Source: Arthrobacter sp. Marseille-P9274
GTDB lineage: Bacteria > Actinomycetota > Actinomycetes > Actinomycetales > Micrococcaceae
Assembly: GCF_946892675.1 (NCBI RefSeq)
Contig: NZ_CAMPOV010000006.1
Span: forward strand, 1 to 41,111
DNA length: 41,111 nt
Direction: 5' to 3'
Shown here: piece after piece, positions 32,125-39,592 of the stretch
Layout of the letters: each line of letters begins with the position of its first letter
Numbering within the stretch: position 1 is the stretch's first letter
The notes under the pieces: generated by a model
What the model was told of the DNA's origin: nothing
The model's input: only the letters and a program-made list of their open reading frames with translations
Databases searched by the model: none
Translations under genes and position numbers: made by a program

Positions 32125-32413
32125 GCGGGCTTCGTTCCCAAGAGAGGCGTCCTACGAAAAAAGGTTCGTCAAGGATTGGGAGCGACTGTCGCGCAGCGGG
32201 CGCTACAACATGAAACAGCTCAAGGAGGCGATGATGATGCTCATCGCCAACGACGCGCCGTTAGGCCCGGAATGGCTGGATCATCCGCTGAAAGGCGATT
32301 GGAGCGATCATCGCGAGTGCCATATCGGCGGCGATTTCCTGCTGATCTATACGATTGAGGGGAATCTGGTGAACTTCGTGCGCGCCGGCACTCATGCGGA
32401 ACTGTTTGAATAG
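32093..32413 (+). CDS. YafQ-family mRNA interferase toxin
   Basis: A 106-residue RelE-superfamily toxin that cleaves mRNA on the ribosome. YafQ landmarks are WLDHPLKGDWSDHRECHIGG, DFLLIYTIEGNLVNFVRAG and THAELF; the histidines of DHPL, ECHIGG and GTHAEL match the catalytic set. The equivalent of YafQ Asp67-Trp68 reads DF, a conservative change. The start ATG at 32093 overlaps the antitoxin gene by 32 bp in another frame, the usual coupling. The pair probably stabilises the plasmid. Confidence 0.9.
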   Translation: MPSTKKPTSSKRASFPREASYEKRFVKDWERLSRSGRYNMKQLKEAMMMLIANDAPLGPEWLDHPLKGDWSDHRECHIGGDFLLIYTIEGNLVNFVRAGTHAELFE

Positions 32414-32415
32414 CC

Positions 32416-33036
32416 ATGCGCGTAATCTTCATCCGTCACGGCGAATCCACCGGCAATGCCGGCGTGCCGTGCCACGATCTCGCGACGATCGAGCTGACGG
32501 AGCGCGGCCACGAACAGGCGAGGGCGGTCGCGGCGAGCTGGACGCAAGCGCCCGCGCTCATCGTCACGTCCCCCTATACCCGCACGCAGCAGACGGCCGC
32601 GCCGACGATCGCGCGCTTTCCCGGTGTGCCGGTCGAAGTGTGGCCGATCGAAGAGTTCACCTATCTGCAACCGGCGCGCTGGAACGGCACGCGCAGCGCC
32701 GAGAGGATGCCGCACCTCGAACGCTATTGGCAGGACGCGGACCCGGACTATTGCGACGGGGAGGGGGCAGAGAGCTTCGCCACGCTGCTCCGGCGCTGCG
32801 AGACGGCGCTAGACCGCCTCGCCGCCATGCCCACGGACTCGCTGGCCTATGTGTTCGGGCATGGGCAGTTCATCCAGGCCGCGCGCGCGATCGTCGCCGA
32901 TGCCCATATGGATGACCGCGCCAAGATGCGAGCGTTCTGGCGCAAGGGCGAGCCGCCCGCGATCGGCAACGCGGAAAGGATCGGGTTCAGGTGGACTGAG
33001 GATCGCTGGGAATGTTCACTGGCACTCGACGCATAA
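32416..33036 (+). CDS. Histidine phosphatase family protein
   Basis: A 206-residue phosphoglycerate-mutase-like phosphatase. The catalytic RHG motif is at residues 7-9 (IFIRHGESTGN), with the second Arg in SPYTRTQQTA and the second His in VFGHGQFIQAA. The substrate is unknown. It starts 2 bp after the toxin stop, so it is probably read from the toxin-antitoxin operon, an unusual third member. Its end overlaps the following lipoprotein gene by 25 bp. Confidence 0.85.
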   Translation: MRVIFIRHGESTGNAGVPCHDLATIELTERGHEQARAVAASWTQAPALIVTSPYTRTQQTAAPTIARFPGVPVEVWPIEEFTYLQPARWNGTRSAERMPHLERYWQDADPDYCDGEGAESFATLLRRCETALDRLAAMPTDSLAYVFGHGQFIQAARAIVADAHMDDRAKMRAFWRKGEPPAIGNAERIGFRWTEDRWECSLALDA

Positions 33037-33713
33037 CCCCTCTCTTGGCGGCGATCCTGCTGGCCTCCTGCGCCAACACGCCGGAGCCTCCTACCAACAG
33101 CCATGTTGGGGCGCATCCATACTCGGCCGCCGAGCTAGAGCGCGCTTTTACGAATAGCCGATCCGCCTTGCCGCGCGATCTCTACGGGCCACTAGGAATA
33201 GTCATCGATGCCAGGCGCGGCGCGATCGTCATCAGCACCGCTTACGAACTGACCACGGCAGCACCGGATTTTTCGTGCGCGGCGCTGCGACCGTTACCCC
33301 CGCGCGATCTTGCGACCACTGTTCCCCTGATCGATGAGCGGGATTGCCAGACAATTCCGGCGAAATATTCCAAAGCACGGCCATTTATCGTGACCTACGA
33401 TGCCGCGACCTTCCCGCCATCGGCTATGCAGGAAGCGCGCGGAATGCTCGCGGTGGAGAGGGGATGTGTCGTGCTCCGCGAAGCCAATGGTTCACGCCTG
33501 TTGGTCTGGCGACAGCCCGCGCAAATTACGCAGACGCAGGATGGATATCGCATCGAGCAGTTGGGCGCGTCCGCCGCGATCGGCGCGCCGGTCGCGCTGA
33601 CAGGCACCGGCGGAAACACCGTCTCGCCTGCATTTGCACGACAACATGCCATTCCCTCCGACTGCCGCACATTCCCGACCTTCGCGGTTAACGGCATTTT
33701 GCCAGGAGAGTGA
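33012..33713 (+). CDS. Predicted lipoprotein of unknown function
   Basis: A 233-residue protein with signal RRITPLLAAILLASC (lipobox LASC). The mature part contains DLYGPLGIVIDARRGAIVIS and then a segment MLAVERGCVVLREANGSRLL with VWRQPAQITQ and IGAPVALTGTGG. That last segment resembles parts of the lipoproteins at 33715 and 34159. The gene overlaps the phosphatase gene by 25 bp and the next lipoprotein is adjacent. Not recognised. Confidence 0.72.
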   Translation: MFTGTRRITPLLAAILLASCANTPEPPTNSHVGAHPYSAAELERAFTNSRSALPRDLYGPLGIVIDARRGAIVISTAYELTTAAPDFSCAALRPLPPRDLATTVPLIDERDCQTIPAKYSKARPFIVTYDAATFPPSAMQEARGMLAVERGCVVLREANGSRLLVWRQPAQITQTQDGYRIEQLGASAAIGAPVALTGTGGNTVSPAFARQHAIPSDCRTFPTFAVNGILPGE

Positions 33714-33714
33714 T

Positions 33715-34158
33715 GTGAGGGTGGCCGCACTGTGCCTGTTCCTGCTGGTGAGCGCGTGCGGCCTGGGAGAGACCTCGCCATCGGTGGTCGAACAGACCCA
33801 GGATGGCGTCACCGCGCTCGTCCGAAACGATGTGCAGGAATCAGAAGACGGCCTGGTCGTGTCTGACGCGATTGAACGGCATGGCTTCGTGCGGCGGCAA
33901 GGATCGTGCCTTGTCGTGGACTACAGCGGCCAAGAATATTCGCCGGTATTCCGCACGCCAGCGACCTTTGACGCTACCCTGCAATCTGCAACCGCGAAGC
34001 CCTCCGCCCCGCTTCAATTGCTCGGCGGCCCTCTCTCCAAGGTGCGACGTGGATTCAGCGAAGAACTGGCCGAATTTTGCGGACGGCCCCTGTTCCTGCT
34101 GGTCGGGATCACGCCTTCGGTATTTCATAACCCCGTCGTGCCCGGTAAGGCGCGATAG
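33715..34158 (+). CDS. Predicted small lipoprotein
   Basis: A 147-residue protein starting at a GTG one base after the previous stop, with signal VRVAALCLFLLVSAC (lipobox VSAC). The mature part has ERHGFVRRQGSCLVVDYSGQ and APLQLLGGPLSKVRRG. The pattern G-x-V-x4-G-x-C-L-V-V matches the neighbouring lipoproteins. It ends exactly where the convergent lipoprotein gene ends (34159), leaving no gap for a terminator. Confidence 0.7.
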   Translation: MRVAALCLFLLVSACGLGETSPSVVEQTQDGVTALVRNDVQESEDGLVVSDAIERHGFVRRQGSCLVVDYSGQEYSPVFRTPATFDATLQSATAKPSAPLQLLGGPLSKVRRGFSEELAEFCGRPLFLLVGITPSVFHNPVVPGKAR

Positions 34159-34581
34159 TCAGTTGGCGCTGAAATAGGGGCCGGCACATTGCGAGGGCAG
34201 GGGAGTGGAAAGGGCCTCGGGAGGTATGCTCTCGCCGACGCCCCCGCCAAGTTGAATGCGTGGGCCGATCGGCACGCGCTGCCCGCTGTTGCCCAATATA
34301 ACGGCAGCTCCGCGTCCCTCGGTCACGATCCGGGAGCCCTTGGGCCAAATGACAAGCGCCCTCGTTTTGCCCGCTCTGCCGACAAGCCGCAGACAGCCAT
34401 CACGGGCAACGAGCCGGCCGGACGCTAGCGCCGTCAATGCTATCTCGGGATCGAACGATAGTGTTGGTAGCGCGATTCCTGACATGGGAGGCTCGCTCGT
34501 CGTAGCGCAGCCCTCAAGTCCCATCGCGGTTAAAAGCAAAGATGGCAAGAACGTGCTATACCGGCGCACTGATCGCCTCAT
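34159..34581 (-). CDS. Predicted small lipoprotein
   Basis: A 140-residue protein with signal STFLPSLLLTAMGLEGC (lipobox LEGC). The mature core reads ASGRLVARDGCLRLVGRAGK, then TRALVIWPKGSRIVTEGRGA and RVPIGPRIQLGGG. This is the clearest copy of the motif shared with the lipoproteins at 18342, 33012 and 33715. Its start overlaps the stop of the upstream lipoprotein gene by 4 bp, so the two minus-strand genes are coupled. Confidence 0.7.
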   Translation of the reverse strand: MRRSVRRYSTFLPSLLLTAMGLEGCATTSEPPMSGIALPTLSFDPEIALTALASGRLVARDGCLRLVGRAGKTRALVIWPKGSRIVTEGRGAAVILGNSGQRVPIGPRIQLGGGVGESIPPEALSTPLPSQCAGPYFSAN

Positions 34582-35198
34582 GACAACACCGATAATCCGG
34601 TAGGCTCAGGCACCCAGCGTCCAGCTTGGCGGATAAGGCGGAATTGCATTCCATGCGCTCCGAGATTGCCGAATACGGCTGTCGCCCAAAAAGTCAGCAC
34701 ACCTTTCCGATCGCGAGATTCGACCCTCACCGTGTAGAGGATCGCTTCGGCCTTGGTCGCGGTGACGAACGGAGTGGCATCGGCCCTGCATTGGGAGGCG
34801 GGGAAGGCGGGCAAGCGCAGTAGCTCGGCCAATCGCCTGATCGTTCTTTCCGGGGCATCCTTAACAGCGCCATCGGCGAGGCCCTGCAGCCCGACACAAA
34901 TCGCTTGCTTGCCTTCCCCCGGTCGCGCCCGCGCGACCGCCTCGTCGAACATCACGTCGATCTGCGCATCATCGAGGCCGCTAATGTCGGGAGCGCCAGG
35001 AACCGCGATGGCACTCCCGTTACCATGATAATTGGGGCCGGGCACTGGCGGGGGAGGGGGCGGCGGCAATTCCGACGAACTTGCTCGTTGGGGTGGTCCC
35101 TCCGCCACCGCCGGTTCTTTCGCCGGACTACATCCTGCGAGACTGATGGCCAGACTGACGACGATGGCGGCACCAGGCCATTGCAGCCCCGTCATCAT
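34578..35198 (-). CDS. Predicted lipoprotein
   Basis: A 206-residue protein with signal AAIVVSLAISLAGC (lipobox LAGC), a proline-rich linker (ELPPPPPPPVPGPNYHG) and a domain containing QAICVGLQGLADGAVKDAPE and RTIRRLAELLRLPAFP, ending in a beta-rich stretch with SRDRKGVLTFWATAVFG. Not recognised. The ATG lies about 3 bp inside the end of the resolvase gene on the same strand, so it may be read through from it. Confidence 0.68.
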   Translation of the reverse strand: MMTGLQWPGAAIVVSLAISLAGCSPAKEPAVAEGPPQRASSSELPPPPPPPVPGPNYHGNGSAIAVPGAPDISGLDDAQIDVMFDEAVARARPGEGKQAICVGLQGLADGAVKDAPERTIRRLAELLRLPAFPASQCRADATPFVTATKAEAILYTVRVESRDRKGVLTFWATAVFGNLGAHGMQFRLIRQAGRWVPEPTGLSVLS

Positions 35199-35746
35199 GG
35201 CCGTTCCTGTAACCGCGAAATCGTCGCCTGGCTGACGTTGAACAGCGCCGCGACGGAACGCTGAGTGTCGCCGGCGTCGAGCTTGCGCCGTGCCTCGGCC
35301 TGCTGGTGGGGGGTGAGGGCGCTTTTGCGGCCGAACTTGACCCCGCGCGCCTTGGCCTGGGCGCGGCCGGCGCTGGTGCGCTCGACGATCCGCTGGCGCT
35401 CCCAGCTCGCCGCGACGCCCAGCACCGCGATCACGACCTCGGCGAGCTGCGATGTCGTGTCCAGCATCGGCTCGGCGATCGAGCGGAAGCCGGCGCCGGT
35501 CTCCTTGACCGCGTGCAGGATGTTGAGCAGGTCACGCGTGTTGCGGGCGAGGCGATCGGTCGCCGTCACCATCAGCACGTCGCCGGGATCGAGCGCGCCG
35601 ATCGCGCGCTTGAGCTGAGGCCGCTCGGCCGACGCGCCGCTGATCTTCTCGCGGTAGATCTTCGTGCAGCCGGCCGCCTCAAGCTGGGCGAGCTGCTGGG
35701 CCAGGTCCTGGCCGTTGGTCGAGACGCGCGCATAGCCGTAAATCAT
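35195..35746 (-). CDS. Serine resolvase/invertase
   Basis: A 183-residue small serine recombinase. The catalytic Ser is in IYGYARVSTNGQDL, with conserved GDVLMVTATDRLARNTRDLL and SWERQRIVERTSAGRAQAKA. A C-terminal helix-turn-helix is DTQRSVAALFNVSQATISRL. The start is the ATG at 35746, giving the family N-terminus; the five extra residues upstream are not conserved. It probably resolves plasmid multimers or cointegrates. Its own upstream region, where a res site would lie, is interrupted after 44 bp by the transposon starting at 35791. Confidence 0.9.
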   Translation of the reverse strand: MIYGYARVSTNGQDLAQQLAQLEAAGCTKIYREKISGASAERPQLKRAIGALDPGDVLMVTATDRLARNTRDLLNILHAVKETGAGFRSIAEPMLDTTSQLAEVVIAVLGVAASWERQRIVERTSAGRAQAKARGVKFGRKSALTPHQQAEARRKLDAGDTQRSVAALFNVSQATISRLQERP

Positions 35747-35790
35747 GCCGCGATTCTGCATCAGATTTTTGCATCAGGGAAGGGCGCGGA

Positions 35791-35806
35791 TGTAAACGCT
35801 CGCGCT
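35791..35806 (+). repeat. Left terminal inverted repeat, outer part
   Basis: TGTAAACGCTCGCGCT is the outer 16 bp of the transposon end. The IS200-type element follows directly. The repeat resumes near 36395 with AAATGGCGGCGTTCTG and continues to 36425. Confidence 0.82.
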
Positions 35807-35835
35807 GAATGACTGACCGGCTGACGCCGGTAGGT

Positions 35836-36255
35836 TCATGGCGAAGGGCTGAAGCCTTGCTTGTGGGTATGGCGGTCGAGATAGCGCATGATGATATCGT
35901 CGGTGATGTTTCCGGACGTGGTTGAGAAGTAGCCACGCTGCCAGAAGCGCTGGCCCCAGTAGCGCTTGCGGATATGCTCGAACTCCTGCTGGATCTTGCG
36001 CGAGGACCGCCCCTTGACCCGGCGCACGAAGTCGCTGACCGAGATATGCGGTGGGATTTCAACGAACATATGGACGTGATCGCGTGAAAGCGCGCCATTG
36101 ACGATCGTCACGCCCATTTCGACACAGACCTGCTTGATGATCTCGCGCACCCTGAGGCGGACCTCGCCGTGCAACACCTTGAAACGGTATTTGGGCGCCC
36201 AGACGATATGATAGCGATGATGAAAGGTCGTGTGGCAACCACTCGAATAGCCCAT
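35836..36255 (-). CDS. tnpA: IS200-type Y1 transposase TnpA
   Basis: A 139-residue HUH transposase that moves single-stranded DNA. It shows YHIVWAPKYRFKVLHGEVRL near the start, the HUH motif in SRDHVHMFVEIPPH, and the nucleophile Tyr region in KRYWGQRFWQRGYFSTTSGN. The length matches the family, so it is probably intact. Its start codon and SD lie in the arm of a perfect 28-bp palindrome (36254-36326), a known IS200-type way to keep expression low. Confidence 0.93.
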   Translation of the reverse strand: MGYSSGCHTTFHHRYHIVWAPKYRFKVLHGEVRLRVREIIKQVCVEMGVTIVNGALSRDHVHMFVEIPPHISVSDFVRRVKGRSSRKIQQEFEHIRKRYWGQRFWQRGYFSTTSGNITDDIIMRYLDRHTHKQGFSPSP

Positions 36256-36326
36256 AGCAGGTATCCTCGGGAAAGTGAGACTTCACGCCTTTCAGGCGGT
36301 CTCACTTTCCCGAGGATACCTGCTAT
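36254..36326 (-). promoter_or_regulatory. Perfect 28-bp palindrome over the tnpA start
   Basis: Arms 36254-36281 and 36299-36326 are perfect reverse complements. The 17-nt loop carries a CGCC/GGCG mini-stem. The SD (GAGGAT) and ATG of tnpA fall in one arm, so folding of a read-through transcript would hide them and could also stop polymerase. Confidence 0.8.
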
Positions 36327-36423
36327 TATGCGAGTCTATGGCTGAAGCCAGTATCCGACTGAAGTCGGAGGGGTTGCTCCCAAAGCGTGACGCTAAATGG
36401 CGGCGTTCTGATCGCGCTATTTG

Positions 36424-37302
36424 TCAGTTGCCGGGTCCGATGACGAGGCAATCGCGCGCGGCCTGAACGATGTCAGCGGTGACCTCCTCGACGCGGTTGA
36501 GGGTCATGATCCGCCGCATCTGCGCGAACAGGCGCTCCATGAGCCGGAAGTTGCCGCGCGTGATGCGGATCACGGCTGCCTGCGCTTCGATCGCGTCGAG
36601 TTGGGCCGGGTCGAAGCTGATCCCGAAATCGCCGGCGTGGGTCGCGAGCAGCAGCCGCATTTCGGTCTCGGTAAGCGGTTTGAACTCGTGGACGAAGCCG
36701 ATCCGCGAGTAGAGCTGGGCATAGCGGGCGAGGCGCTTCTCCAAGCCCGGCATACCCATCAGGATCAGCCCGAAGCCGTGGCGATCGGCCATGTCGCGGA
36801 GATGTTCGAGCGACTTTATGGTCAGGCGGTCGGCCTCGTCGACGATGACGAGGGGGCAGGCGATGCGGGCGGCGTCATGGGTGATTTCGTCCTGCGAGCC
36901 GCCCGCGACCGTCAGCCGGGCATAGCCCAGCTTAATGAGGTTGAGGCCCAACACCGCGTCGATCGTCTTGGGCGTGTTGCTGACCGACACGGTGTAGAAG
37001 ACGGCGCGGCAGCGAGCGACCTTTTCGCCAAGGAGCGCGGCAATGGGACGGAGCGCGGCATATCCCCCCAGGTCGGGGAAGCTGGAAAACTCGCGCGCCG
37101 ATCGCGTCTTTCCGACGCCCGGCCGGCCATGACACACGCCGATATAGCGGTAGTGCGCGCAGGCTTCGGCAAACTCGACGAACCGGGCATGTTCGCGGGT
37201 CGCCAGGAACGGCTGCTCGACCAGGAACTCAATCGTCAGCGGCGTAGAGCCGGAGCCCTCGGTAGGTGGTGGGCCGGGAAGCCGTATCCTCTTGGTCGCC
37301 AT
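36424..37302 (-). CDS. tniB: TniB-type transposition ATPase
   Basis: A 292-residue AAA+ ATPase that selects the target and activates the transposase, related to MuB and TniB. Walker A is CHGRPGVGKTRSA and Walker B is CPLVIVDEADRLTIKSLEHL, with a sensor-like LILMGMPGLEKRLAR. The start is the ATG at 37302 with SD GGAG; it overlaps the end of tniA by 74 bp on the same strand. Its stop at 36424-36426 lies at the inner edge of the left terminal repeat, so it is the last gene of the element. Confidence 0.88.
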   Translation of the reverse strand: MATKRIRLPGPPPTEGSGSTPLTIEFLVEQPFLATREHARFVEFAEACAHYRYIGVCHGRPGVGKTRSAREFSSFPDLGGYAALRPIAALLGEKVARCRAVFYTVSVSNTPKTIDAVLGLNLIKLGYARLTVAGGSQDEITHDAARIACPLVIVDEADRLTIKSLEHLRDMADRHGFGLILMGMPGLEKRLARYAQLYSRIGFVHEFKPLTETEMRLLLATHAGDFGISFDPAQLDAIEAQAAVIRITRGNFRLMERLFAQMRRIMTLNRVEEVTADIVQAARDCLVIGPGN

Positions 37303-37935
37303 CGAAGGTCTCCGTGGGGGCAGGCACCTGCTTGTCGCGCTCCTTCGCGCCGCGCCGGGCGCGCTGGATCGCGCGCAACGACGGGTGCCCAGCGTGCTCG
37401 GAGCTGAGCGCACGGCAGACGAACCGGCCCTGGTGGTAGACGTGGATCTCGGTCAGGTCGCGGGGGTCATAGACCGCCTCGACCTGCTCGCCGACGAAGG
37501 CCGCGAGCGTGGGTTCGACATAGCGCCTGCCCATCAGACGGATGCCGTCGCGCAGCACTTTACGGGGCTTGGGCACGTGCACGAGCAGCATGTCGAGCTG
37601 TTCAAGGCTGTCGGGCATTGCGGGCAGGAACCCGCCCTTCTGCCAGCGCGTGATCGGCGGTTCGCCGGTGCTGCCATGCGGGCGACGATGATAGACGCCG
37701 CACACGAACGCCTCGAAGCGGGCGCGCAGCTCGTCGAGCGTGAGCACTGGCGCCGACAGCGGCTTGCCCGCGATCAGGTGGCCGGGCAGGTCGGGCAGGA
37801 ACATGTCGTTGATGGTGCGGAACAGCCGCTCGATCTTGCCGCGCCCGCGAGGACGCCCCGGCAGCGAATGGATGAGGCGGATTTTGAGGGCGATGCACGC
37901 CTGCTCGATATGCTCGGAGATGAAATCCGAGCCGT
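37229..37935 (-). pseudogene. tniA: tniA transposase, C-terminal fragment
   Basis: The 3' 235 codons (including the stop) of the DDE transposase, cut off by the IS110 element. It begins GSDFISEHIEQACIALK and includes the third catalytic residue, Glu, in GRPRGRGKIERLFRTI, then the Mu-transposase C-terminal beta-barrel (LMGRRYVEPTLAAFVGEQVE) and a charged tail. A frame exists upstream into the IS, but its sequence there is not family-like. Joined to the fragment at 39593-40366 it restores a continuous protein. Confidence 0.85.
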
Positions 37936-38086
37936 AGCACATTGGGAAGCTGCCCCTCGAAGGCAGCATTCGCCTTGATGGAGACAAGGGCGCGTAGCGC
38001 CCGACGGCTTCATCAAGGCGGCCATGACCGGCCAGCAGGTCACTAAAGTGAAGTTGTCGACTCAACACTTTGGAGACTGACCGACC
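37936..38086 (+). ncRNA. Candidate bridge RNA region of the IS110 element
   Basis: The leader folds into GCTGCC/GGCAGC (37949-37967) and an outer stem CGCCTTGATG/CATCAAGGCG (37971-38020) enclosing GGGCGC-GTA-GCGCCC (37988-38002), then GGCC/GGCC (38020-38033). IS110-group elements encode a structured guide RNA here. GTTGTCGAC at 38053-38061 repeats the core plus right target flank (39593-39601). Confidence 0.5.
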
Positions 38087-39379
38087 ATGACCAAGCGCAG
38101 TTCTACTCCGGCCGATGCCGTGCTGGTAGCCATCGATATGTCCAAGCACCGCCAGGAAGTGCTGATCGAACGCCCGGAGGGCGGACGACGTCGCCGCATG
38201 ACAGTCATGGCTACCAAGGCTGATTACGACCGCCTCGCGGACGATCTGGCAGCCATCGGCAGACCTATCGTCGTTGGCTTTGAGGCCACCGGCAACTACC
38301 ACCGTACGCTGGCGCACCGACTGCTAGCTGCGGGTTTCGAGCTGCGCCTGATTTCGTCGGTCGCCTTGGCACGGACGCGTGAGGCGTTGCATAATGGCTG
38401 GGACAAGAACGATTCCAAAGACGCCCAGGTAATTCTGCACATGCTCCAGATCGGCGCCACTCAGCGCTACGTCGACCCGCTGGCCGCCGGCATCAACGAC
38501 CTGCAGGAGATGTCGAAGACGCACGAGGCCATTTCCAAGGCGAAGACGCAGACCTGGCACCGCATCCTGACCCATTACCTGCCTTTGTATTTTCCCGAGA
38601 TCGAACGTTTTGCGGGCAACAGCCGGTCCGACTGGTTCCTGGCTCTGCTCGAACGGTTTCCGACACCGGCCAGCATGACGACGCTCGGTCAGGAGGCCTT
38701 CACGCGCGAGGCCTGGTCACTGGTCGGCCGCAAGGTCTCCAAGGCCCGCTTAATCAACGATATCTACGAGACGGCCTGCGCCTCGGTTGCACTGCCGGTC
38801 GACGAGGAATCCGTCGCGGTCGCCATGTTCCGCATGGTCATCGCACAAGCCCGCAGCCTGATCCGGCAACGCGATGAGATCGAGCGGACCGCCAATGCCA
38901 TGCTCAGCGAGAACCGCGACTATCAGCTCCTGCGCATGATCCCCGGGATCGGCCCGATCAACGCGCTGACGATCCTCGCCGAGGCTGGCGATCTTCGGCG
39001 CTTCAACCATCATCGCCAGTTCCTGAAGTTTTGCGGGCTCGACCTGGCCACCTGTCAGTCAGGCACCTTCCGAGGCCGAACCAAGCTCTCGAAGTACGGC
39101 AATGCCCGGCTACGCCGCACCTTCTGGATGGCGACCCAGGTCGCCATTCGCCAGCGCGACAACAGTTTCCGCGACAAGCTTGGTCGCTATGTGGCCGGCC
39201 ACGGCAACGACCCTGATCGCCGCCGCAAGGCGATGACCGCACTCACCGCCAAGATGGCGCGCGTCGCGCACGCCGTCATCAAGACGGGAACCGAGTACCG
39301 TCCGTTCGTCGAACGGACGGACACCAGATGGAAGGACCCCTCTCTGTGGAGCCGTGAGGGCGCAGCCGCGACCCTGTAG
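38087..39379 (+). CDS. IS110-family transposase
   Basis: A 430-residue DEDD recombinase. The RuvC-like N-terminal part has the first Asp in VLVAIDMSKHRQEV, the Glu in VVGFEATGNYHRTL and the paired Asp in WDKNDSKDAQVILHML. The C-terminal Transposase_20 domain has LLRMIPGIGPINALTILAEA and LATCQSGTFRGRTKLSKYGN, where the Ser is the likely nucleophile. All expected catalytic residues are present and the length is typical, so it looks functional. It lies opposite to the tniA it interrupts. Confidence 0.93.
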   Translation: MTKRSSTPADAVLVAIDMSKHRQEVLIERPEGGRRRRMTVMATKADYDRLADDLAAIGRPIVVGFEATGNYHRTLAHRLLAAGFELRLISSVALARTREALHNGWDKNDSKDAQVILHMLQIGATQRYVDPLAAGINDLQEMSKTHEAISKAKTQTWHRILTHYLPLYFPEIERFAGNSRSDWFLALLERFPTPASMTTLGQEAFTREAWSLVGRKVSKARLINDIYETACASVALPVDEESVAVAMFRMVIAQARSLIRQRDEIERTANAMLSENRDYQLLRMIPGIGPINALTILAEAGDLRRFNHHRQFLKFCGLDLATCQSGTFRGRTKLSKYGNARLRRTFWMATQVAIRQRDNSFRDKLGRYVAGHGNDPDRRRKAMTALTAKMARVAHAVIKTGTEYRPFVERTDTRWKDPSLWSREGAAATL

Positions 39380-39592
39380 ATAATGTTCGGGCCTTCCATC
39401 TGGCATCCGCATCTCATTTTAAGGACGGTGAGGACCACGACCGGTGCGGTCGCTGGATCCTGTGTTTGCTATGGCCGAGAGCGCATTCCTTGACGATGGA
39501 AGCCATCTGGATCAAAAAGTCATCAGCGCCGATCACGCTCGGCGCAACGAGACCTGCTGGCCTTTTCCCGCCGCTGCTTCCCAACCTAGGAC

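Larger units (their letters stand above)
35807..36394 (-). mobile_element. IS200/IS605-family insertion sequence (tnpA only)
   Basis: About 588 bp, placed by restoring the transposon repeat; the ends are ambiguous by the 4 bp CGCT present at both junctions. Subterminal hairpins typical of this family are seen: CCGGC-TGAC-GCCGG (35817-35830), TCCGAC-TGAA-GTCGGA (36355-36370) and TGGC-TGAA-GCCA (36340-36351). There is no tnpB gene and no terminal inverted repeat, as expected for IS200. Confidence 0.8.
37936..39592 (+). mobile_element. IS110-family insertion sequence
   Basis: A 1657-bp element flanked on both sides by GT (37934-37935 and 39593-39594). Deleting it with one GT restores the tniA reading frame (YVDN-GSDF). 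The family inserts at a 2-bp core without terminal inverted repeats and uses a bridge RNA. It has a 151-bp leader with several stems, the transposase gene, and a 213-bp right end with hairpins such as GCGCCGA-TCACGC-TCGGCGC (39526-39545). Confidence 0.88.

Noticed and set aside
36421-37407. A 328-codon plus-strand frame
   Set aside because: It mirrors tniB, whose Walker motifs are on the minus strand.
39533-39592. Extension of the tniA N-terminal fragment to the stop at 39533
   Set aside because: These codons are the end of the IS110 element, not transposase; the native sequence stops at 39593.
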